Assembly: GCA_963816745.1 (NCBI GenBank)
Contig: CAWFLQ010000006.1
Location: forward strand, 744,001-808,000
Direction of reading: 5' to 3'
DNA from: VAZQ01 sp963816745
Lineage (GTDB): Bacteria > Pseudomonadota > Alphaproteobacteria > Rhizobiales > Xanthobacteraceae
DNA length: 64,000 nt
Notes under the pieces: model-generated
The model's database searches: none
What the model was told of the DNA's origin: nothing
The model's input: only the letters and a program-made list of their open reading frames with translations
Shown: positions 58,561 through 64,000 of the stretch, piece after piece
How the letters are laid out: the number at the start of each line of letters is the position of its first letter
How positions within the stretch are numbered: position 1 is the stretch's first letter
Translations under genes and position numbers: made by a program

Positions 58561-61500
58561 CAAGGACGGCGCGGGAGAACCTCGCCCGCAGCGCCGCCGA
58601 CCAGCGCAGCCGCCACTCGCGCATATTCTCGATCGCCATCAGCGCCGCAGGCGTCACGATCAGCGTCAGCAGGGTCGCGAAGCCGAGCCCGAACACGATC
58701 GCGGTCGAGAGATTGATCCACCACTGCGTCGCCGGTGCGCCGATCGTGATCTCGCGCGAGAGAAACTCGATGTTCATGCCGAAGGCGATCGGCAGCACGC
58801 CGAGGATCGCGGTGACAGCCGTGAGCACCACCGGGCGGGCGCGCTCGCGGCAGGTCTCGATGATGGCGTCGTAGGCCGCGACGCCCTCGCGCCGCAATCG
58901 GTCATAGGTGTCGATCAGCACGATGTTGTTGTTCACGATCACGCCGGCATTGGCGATCACGCCGATGCCGGTCATCACCACGCCGAACGTCTGCCCCATG
59001 ACCAGGAGCCCGAGCAGGACGCCGAAGGTCGAGAGCACGACCGCGGTCAGCACCAGGCCGACCGAGGTCAGCTTGTTGAACTGCGCCAGCAGGATCGCGA
59101 AGATCAAAAAGATCGCGGTGCCGAACGCCTTCATCAGGAACGCGCCTGCTTTCTCGCGCTCCTCGTCCTCGCCCTTGAGCTTGAACATCACGCCCGCGCC
59201 GAGATCGGCCTTGGCGAGCTCGCTCGCGACCTCCTGCTGCACCTTCGCGGCCTGCACACCTTCGGCGATATTGGCGGAGACCGTCATCACCCGGTTGCCG
59301 TTGACGCGGTTGATGTAGCCCACGCGCGGCGCCGGCACGCGCTTGACGAAATTGCCGATCGGCACGTGGCCCATCGCAGTCTGCACGCGCAGGTCGTCGA
59401 TCTGGTCGAGGCTGCGCCGGTCGGGCGGGAAGCGCACCAGTATGTCCACCGACTTGTCGCTGTCCACCGGCCGGTATTCGGTCGCCTTGAGCCCGTTGGT
59501 GACAAGCTGCACGGCGCTGCCGACGGTGCCGACGCCGGCGCCGTATTTCGCGGACTCGGACTTGTCCACCTCGATCTTCCAGTCGATGCCGGGAAGCGGC
59601 TGGCCGTCGTCGAGATCGCGCACGTCGCCGCGCGCGGCCAGGATGGCCGTGACCTTGGCGGCCGCGGCCGGGAGCGCCGCCGGATCGAGCGCGCCGATCT
59701 GCACCTGGATGGGCTTGCCTGTCGGTGGGCCCGCGCGCGGCGCGGTCACCTCGACCAGGATGCCGGGGATATCGGCGGTCTTCGCGCGGATCTCGTCCAT
59801 GATCTCGGTCGCCGGCGGCCGCGTGCGCCAATCCGCGAACTCGAACTGGATGACGCCGATGGTGTCCTCGGTGAGCTCGCTCATGCCGCGCGGCTGCTCG
59901 CCGATACGGGTATAGACGGTCTTGAGGCCGTCGAAGGCGAGCACGCGCTTCTCGACCTCGCCCACGAGGAGATTCTTTTCGTCGAGCGCCAGGTTGCCGC
60001 GGGCGTGCACGATCACCAGGCCGTAGTCGGGCTCGACCTTCGGGAAGAACTCGACGCCGTGTCCGAACTTGCCGTAGGCGACCTGCACCGCCACCAGGAG
60101 CATGGCCGCCAGCGCCAGCGTCGAGCCGGGGTGGCGCAGCGCGAGCCGCACCGTGCGCATATAGGGCCCGCGGTCCCTGGTGCGCTCCGCGTGCGGGATC
60201 GCTGCCGCGCTGGCGAGCGAAGCGAGCGGCCAGCGCGGCCACCTAAAAAGAGTGCGCGCGCCGGACACTCGCCCTGAACCGGGCTCGTCGGCGCGCTCGG
60301 CCTTACCGAGCAGCGCGCCGAGCGTGGGCGTGAAGAACAGCGCGACCGCAAGCGACGCGGAGAGCGTCGCAATGAGCGTAATCGGCAGGTATTTCATGAA
60401 TTGGCCGACGATGCCGGGCCAGAACAACAGCGGCGAGAACGCGGCGACGCGAGTCGCGGTCGCGGCGATGACCGGACCCGACATGCGCTTGGCGGCCAGC
60501 GAATAGGCTTCCTTCGCCGGCATGCCTTCGGCCATCCGGCGCTCGGCGAACTCCGAGACGATGATGGCGTCGTCGACCAGCATCCCGACGGCGAGGATGA
60601 GCGAGAACAGCACCACGATGTTGACGGTCAATCCCGCAAGCTGCAACCCGAGCACGCCGGCGAGGAAGGACGCGGGGATCGCGATCCCGATGAACAGCGA
60701 GGCGCGGAAGCCGAGCGCGAACAGGATCACGATCGCCACCAGCAGCACGCCGGTCAGGACCGAGTTCTGCAGGTCACCCAGCATCTGCCGGATGACCTTG
60801 GACTTGTCCTGGGTGAAGGTGACGTGGACGGCTTCCGGCCAGGTCTTCTGCAATTGTCCGACGATGTATTTCACCGCATCGACGGTCTCGATCAGGTTGG
60901 CGCCGGTGCGCTTGGACACCTCTATGGTCATGGCGGGGCGGCCGTTCACCCGCGTCACCGAGGTCGCGTCCTTGAAGGTCGGCTTGACCTGCGCGACGTC
61001 GAGCAGCGTGACCGACGCCTTCGAGGAGGCCACGATGGGAATCTTCAAGATGTCCTGCGGCTTCTCGAACAGCGAGGGCACCTTGACGGCGAAGCGCCCG
61101 CTCTGGCCTTCGAGCGCGCCGGCGGCGATCAGCGTGTTGAAGTTCTGGGTGATGGAGCCGAGCGTATCGAGCGACAGGCCGTAGCTGTTCAGCAAGGTCG
61201 GATCGAGGATGATCTCGACGGCCTCGTCGCGCGCGCCGCGTAGCTCGGCCGAGAGCACGCCCGGCGCCTGCTCGATGGCGTTCTTGGCGCCGCGGGCGAT
61301 GCGCAGGAGCGTGCGTTCGGGCACGTCGCCCGAGAGGCCCACCACCAGCACCGGATAGAGCGAGAGGTTGACCTCGAGCACCTGCGGCTCGTCGACGTCG
61401 CGCGGCAAGTCGTGCTTGGCCTGATCGACCTTGGCGCGCACGTCGGCCAGCGCGGACTTGGAATCGAAGCCGGCCTCGAACTCGAGTAGCACGAAGCCGC

Positions 61501-61777
61501 CGCCCTCGAAGGCAGTGGAGCGCATTTCCTTCACGTGGCCGACCGATTTCAGCAGCGTCTCGACCGGCCGCAGCAGCAGCCGCTCGGAATCTTCCGGGCT
61601 GATGCCGCGCTGGGAGAGCTGCACGTAGATGATCGGAATCTTGACGTCCGGCTCCGCTTCCTTCGGGATCGTCACATAGGCCATCAGCCCCGCGAGCAGC
61701 AGGAACAGCAACGTCGCGATGGTGAGCCGCGCGTGATTGATGGCGTAGTCGATCAAAGCGAACATGTTCCAACCCAA
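58544..61777 (-). CDS. RND-family efflux transporter permease (AcrB/VexF-like)
   Basis: A 1077-residue inner-membrane pump with the RND plan: TM1 near residue 20, a large periplasmic loop, TM2-6 (about 340-490), a second large loop and TM7-12. The TM4 proton relay is visible as Val-Gly-Met-Leu-Val-Asp-Asp-Ala-Ile-Ile-Val (about residue 408). The cytoplasmic loop between halves contains a basic/aromatic stretch near residue 530. It is encoded downstream of its adaptor and TetR regulator, all on the - strand, forming a regulator-adaptor-pump operon. The drug or metabolite exported is unknown. An ATG at 61765 is also possible. Confidence 0.93.
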   Translation of the reverse strand: MGWNMFALIDYAINHARLTIATLLFLLLAGLMAYVTIPKEAEPDVKIPIIYVQLSQRGISPEDSERLLLRPVETLLKSVGHVKEMRSTAFEGGGFVLLEFEAGFDSKSALADVRAKVDQAKHDLPRDVDEPQVLEVNLSLYPVLVVGLSGDVPERTLLRIARGAKNAIEQAPGVLSAELRGARDEAVEIILDPTLLNSYGLSLDTLGSITQNFNTLIAAGALEGQSGRFAVKVPSLFEKPQDILKIPIVASSKASVTLLDVAQVKPTFKDATSVTRVNGRPAMTIEVSKRTGANLIETVDAVKYIVGQLQKTWPEAVHVTFTQDKSKVIRQMLGDLQNSVLTGVLLVAIVILFALGFRASLFIGIAIPASFLAGVLGLQLAGLTVNIVVLFSLILAVGMLVDDAIIVSEFAERRMAEGMPAKEAYSLAAKRMSGPVIAATATRVAAFSPLLFWPGIVGQFMKYLPITLIATLSASLAVALFFTPTLGALLGKAERADEPGSGRVSGARTLFRWPRWPLASLASAAAIPHAERTRDRGPYMRTVRLALRHPGSTLALAAMLLVAVQVAYGKFGHGVEFFPKVEPDYGLVIVHARGNLALDEKNLLVGEVEKRVLAFDGLKTVYTRIGEQPRGMSELTEDTIGVIQFEFADWRTRPPATEIMDEIRAKTADIPGILVEVTAPRAGPPTGKPIQVQIGALDPAALPAAAAKVTAILAARGDVRDLDDGQPLPGIDWKIEVDKSESAKYGAGVGTVGSAVQLVTNGLKATEYRPVDSDKSVDILVRFPPDRRSLDQIDDLRVQTAMGHVPIGNFVKRVPAPRVGYINRVNGNRVMTVSANIAEGVQAAKVQQEVASELAKADLGAGVMFKLKGEDEEREKAGAFLMKAFGTAIFLIFAILLAQFNKLTSVGLVLTAVVLSTFGVLLGLLVMGQTFGVVMTGIGVIANAGVIVNNNIVLIDTYDRLRREGVAAYDAIIETCRERARPVVLTAVTAILGVLPIAFGMNIEFLSREITIGAPATQWWINLSTAIVFGLGFATLLTLIVTPAALMAIENMREWRLRWSAALRARFSRAVLAPPSP

Positions 61778-61808
61778 CGAATAGCGAATGGCAAACGGCG
61801 ATACTCGC

Positions 61809-62906
61809 CTATCGGGCGGTCGCGGTCAGCTCCACGGCCGTCACCGCCTCGACCTTTTGTCCCTCGCGCACGAAATCCTGCCCCTGCACGATCACGCGGC
61901 TGCCGTCGGGAATGCCGCCGACCCACATGGAGGACTGCTCGTCCTCGACCACCGCAATGGGAAGGAACGCGACGGTTCCGTCCGCGCTCACCGCGCGCAC
62001 GCCGAGATTGCCGGTCGAGGAGAAAGTCAGCGCCGAGCGCGGCACCCGCGTCGCCGGCACCGGCGCGACCGGCACCGACACTTCCGCGGTGATGCCGTCG
62101 GGGATCCGGTAGTCGGCGTTCGGCAACTCGACCTCGACGCGATAGGTGCGCGTGGTCGGACTCGCGGTCTTGGCGACGAAACGAATTTTTCCGCTCGCGC
62201 TTTCGCCGGTCACCAGCTTCACGTCGGCGGTGTCGCCGACCTTGACGCCGGCAAGCTTGCGCTCGGCCACCTCGACCACCGCCAGCATCGGATCGAGCGC
62301 CACCAGGGCAACGATCTCGCGGCCGGACATGGAGAAAATGGCCTGGCCGACCTCGACCGCCACGTCATGCACGACGCCCGACCAAGGCGCCTGCACCACG
62401 CCGCGATCCCGCTCGGCCTCGGCCGCAGCCAGCGCCGCCTCCGCGGCCTTGAGCTGCGCTTCCAAATCGACGAGCTGGAGCCGCGGCAACGTGCCGTTGA
62501 TGATGAGCTGGCGCTTGGCGTCGAGCTCCGTGCGCTTCTGGATAGTCACGGCCTCCGCCTGAGCCACCTGCGCCAAACGTGCCTCATCCGAGAGCACGGC
62601 TATGACGTCGCCCTTCTTCACCCACGATCCGCGCTTGACCTTGAGCTCGGTCAGGATGCCGCCGGTGCGCGCGGTGATGATCACCTTCCTGTCGGCTTCA
62701 GTGCGGCCGGCGATAGTGAGCCGGCGGCTGTGCGGAACCTCGTTGGCCGTCATCACCGCGACGCGGAACAGCTTCTTCGCCTCGCCCTCACCGGTGCGGA
62801 GCGCCGCGCGACTCTCCGCCAACTCGTGCGGCAGGAAGTGGCCGGACGCGATCCAAAGCCCGGCCGCGGCCACCAGGCCGACGGCGGTGAGGCGGCTCGC
62901 TTTCAT
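61809..62906 (-). CDS. RND efflux periplasmic adaptor (HlyD/AcrA family)
   Basis: 365 residues with a signal anchor (Val-Gly-Leu-Val-Ala-Ala-Ala-Gly-Leu-Trp-Ile-Ala), lipoyl half-motifs (Gly-Ile-Leu-Thr-Glu-Leu-Lys-Val-Lys-Arg-Gly-Ser-Trp-Val-Lys-Lys-Gly-Asp and Val-Gln-Ala-Pro-Trp-Ser-Gly-Val-Val-His), a short alpha-hairpin (about 105-160) and beta-barrel/membrane-proximal domains. Its ATG overlaps the TetR stop by four bases and the pump gene follows after 31 nt. Confidence 0.92.
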   Translation of the reverse strand: MKASRLTAVGLVAAAGLWIASGHFLPHELAESRAALRTGEGEAKKLFRVAVMTANEVPHSRRLTIAGRTEADRKVIITARTGGILTELKVKRGSWVKKGDVIAVLSDEARLAQVAQAEAVTIQKRTELDAKRQLIINGTLPRLQLVDLEAQLKAAEAALAAAEAERDRGVVQAPWSGVVHDVAVEVGQAIFSMSGREIVALVALDPMLAVVEVAERKLAGVKVGDTADVKLVTGESASGKIRFVAKTASPTTRTYRVEVELPNADYRIPDGITAEVSVPVAPVPATRVPRSALTFSSTGNLGVRAVSADGTVAFLPIAVVEDEQSSMWVGGIPDGSRVIVQGQDFVREGQKVEAVTAVELTATAR

Positions 62907-63538
62907 CGGGAGCTCTCCTTCTTATTGCTGTCTTGCACGCTTTTCGGACGGGCCCGCAGCATGTGGCGCGTGATGTCCATGAACATGGCGACCATCGCCT
63001 CCGGATCGAAATCGGGCTCGAGCGCGCGCCGCCACCACAGGCCATCGGTGATGATCATCAGCATCGTAATGACGCCCTCGAAGTCGAGATCGCTGGGGAT
63101 ATCGCCGCGCTCAGCCGCGGCGCGCAGCAAATCCTTGAGCCACGTCCGCACGTCGGCATCGAAGGAAGCGGAAATCCGCGCGATCTCGGAGTTGCGGCGC
63201 GCTTCCGACATCACCTCGGTGCAGAGCAGCACGCGCTCCATGGGCCACTTCGTAAAATAGTGCCGCGCCATGGCTTCGAGCACGTTGAACAGGCCGTGGG
63301 AGAGATCGGCGCGGGCGAAATGCTGCCCGACCTCCGCGCGGTCGCGCTCGGCGATGCCGGCGATCAGCGCCTCCTTCGACGGGAAATAACGATAGAGATT
63401 GCCCGGGCTCATGCCGGCCTCGGCGCAGATGTCCTGCATGGAGGCGCCGTGGAAGCCCGAGCGCACGAAGCAACGCTGCGCCGCCGCCAGGATCTCGGCC
63501 CGGCGGTCGGACTGGAGCTGTGTATTCGCCCGGCGCAC
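62903..63538 (-). CDS. TetR/AcrR-family transcriptional regulator
   Basis: About 211 residues from the GTG at 63538, which has GGGGGA 7 nt upstream (a TTG at 63569-63571 would add 11 residues without a better ribosome-binding site). The HTH is clear: Ala-Glu-Ile-Leu-Ala-Ala-Ala-Gln-Arg-Cys-Phe...Gly-Ala-Ser-Met-Gln-Asp-Ile-Cys-Ala-Glu-Ala-Gly-Met-Ser-Pro-Gly-Asn-Leu-Tyr-Arg-Tyr-Phe. It probably represses the downstream adaptor-pump genes and itself through the palindrome at about 63577. Confidence 0.9.
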   Translation of the reverse strand: MRRANTQLQSDRRAEILAAAQRCFVRSGFHGASMQDICAEAGMSPGNLYRYFPSKEALIAGIAERDRAEVGQHFARADLSHGLFNVLEAMARHYFTKWPMERVLLCTEVMSEARRNSEIARISASFDADVRTWLKDLLRAAAERGDIPSDLDFEGVITMLMIITDGLWWRRALEPDFDPEAMVAMFMDITRHMLRARPKSVQDSNKKESSR

Positions 63539-63576
63539 GGGTTTATCCCCCACCCCAATACCGCATCCCAATAACC

Positions 63577-63594
63577 GAATGAACGTTCGCTCTC
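63577..63594 (-). promoter_or_regulatory. Likely TetR-type operator upstream of the efflux operon
   Basis: The sequence GAATGAACGTTCGCTC contains the perfect 8-bp palindrome GAACGTTC (63581-63588) with partial symmetry in the flanks, resembling operators of TtgR/AcrR-like repressors. It lies about 40 nt upstream of the regulator start. Confidence 0.5.
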
Positions 63595-63808
63595 AATAAT
63601 GGCGAAACGTAGATGCGTTCGTTTTAATCCATCCCTACAACATGGATTGGTCCAGCCCCGTATTGACCAGTTGATGGGTCCGAACTGGCCTGTTTTTGAG
63701 GCGTGGCTCGGTCCCCAGGCTCGTTGGCGCGCCGCGCTGGAGCACCTTGCCACCCCGAAGACCGCCCCTATAATCCGCCGCTTCTTTTTTGGGCCAACGA
63801 GGGGGCCA

Positions 63809-64000
63809 ATGGCCGGGAAGCCAGTCGCGATCATCATGGGCAGCCAGTCCGACTGGGCGACCATGAAGCACGCCGCCGATACACTCGACGCGCTCGGCAT
63901 CGGCCACGAGGCCAAGATCATCTCGGCGCACCGCACACCCGAACGGCACCTGACCTTCTGCCGCGGCGCCAAGGCGGCGGGCGTCAAGATCATCATCGCC
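63809..64000 (+). CDS. purE: N5-carboxyaminoimidazole ribonucleotide mutase, N-terminal part (runs off the window)
   Basis: Sixty-four residues to the edge, with the PurE signature Ile-Met-Gly-Ser-Gln-Ser-Asp-Trp-Ala-Thr-Met near residue 9 and Ile-Ser-Ala-His-Arg-Thr-Pro-Glu-Arg (residues 39-47), which bind the ribonucleotide. GAGGGGG precedes the ATG. Acts in purine biosynthesis. In many alphaproteobacteria purE follows the DUF465 pair; here about 8.5 kb of accessory genes separate them. Confidence 0.93.
   Translation, partial: MAGKPVAIIMGSQSDWATMKHAADTLDALGIGHEAKIISAHRTPERHLTFCRGAKAAGVKIIIA

Noticed and set aside
63409..63996. A - strand frame of 195 codons across the TetR start and purE
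   Set aside because: It is antisense to purE, which has clear signature motifs and a strong ribosome-binding site.

Overview
The window looks like chromosome of a GC-rich alphaproteobacterium of the order Hyphomicrobiales (Rhizobiales), close to the Bradyrhizobium / Xanthobacteraceae group. This rests on the ispH-thrB-rnhA gene order, a TrcR (DUF1013) cell-cycle regulator, DUF1488 and DUF465 proteins, a NepR-like protein, many solitary Bug/TctC solute-binding proteins, and families of palindromic repeats. No RNA genes, CRISPR arrays or phage genes were seen.

Region 1 (1-10.5 kb) holds small hypothetical proteins, a HlyIII-family membrane protein, the ispH-thrB-rnhA operon (ispH carries a one-base deletion), an FAD monooxygenase, a SnoaL-like gene broken by a palindromic repeat, an HD phosphohydrolase, a 29-residue membrane peptide and a Crp-type regulator. 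Region 2 (11-29 kb) is the most distinctive. It has a periplasmic binding protein, a membrane-anchored cyclic-nucleotide-binding protein, a LapG-like cysteine protease, a TPR protein, a free-standing FecR-domain protein, and, divergent from it, a 2434-residue adhesin. The adhesin starts with a FecR-like domain and continues with near-identical 104-residue Ig-like repeats, a VWA domain and RTX repeats. Its type I secretion ABC transporter and adaptor follow, then a CHASE2 adenylate cyclase. I read this as a surface-adhesin module with possible cAMP input. FecR heading the adhesin, next to a soluble FecR paralogue and a LapG-like protease, is the best candidate here for an under-described system.

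Region 3 (29-45 kb) is metabolic and accessory. It has Bug proteins, a quinone oxidoreductase, TrcR, a GNAT protein, propionyl-CoA synthetase, a small metzincin-like protease, an AraC regulator divergent from a Bug protein and a ThDP enzyme, and two tandem TauE/SafE permeases. Region 4 (45.6-64 kb) has a glycerophosphodiesterase (frameshifted), an acyl-CoA synthetase, an outer-membrane beta-barrel, an MmgE/PrpD protein plus a decayed copy of its 3' end, an MbcA/ParS-type antitoxin with only a stub of a toxin, a His-rich PadR regulator with two operator-like palindromes, more Bug proteins, a GGDEF protein (frameshifted), a TetR-adaptor-RND efflux operon, and the start of purE at the right edge.

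Two signals cut across regions. A 12-bp palindrome, TGACCTAGGTCA, occurs upstream of two unrelated small genes with the same 23-nt spacing to a TAT-starting -10 element, which is the geometry of a class II CRP promoter; a CRP-like regulator with the matching recognition helix is encoded beside one of them. Two palindromic repeat families show compensatory change between copies while a linker or loop stays fixed. Four single-base frameshifts in otherwise well-conserved genes may be assembly errors rather than real mutations.
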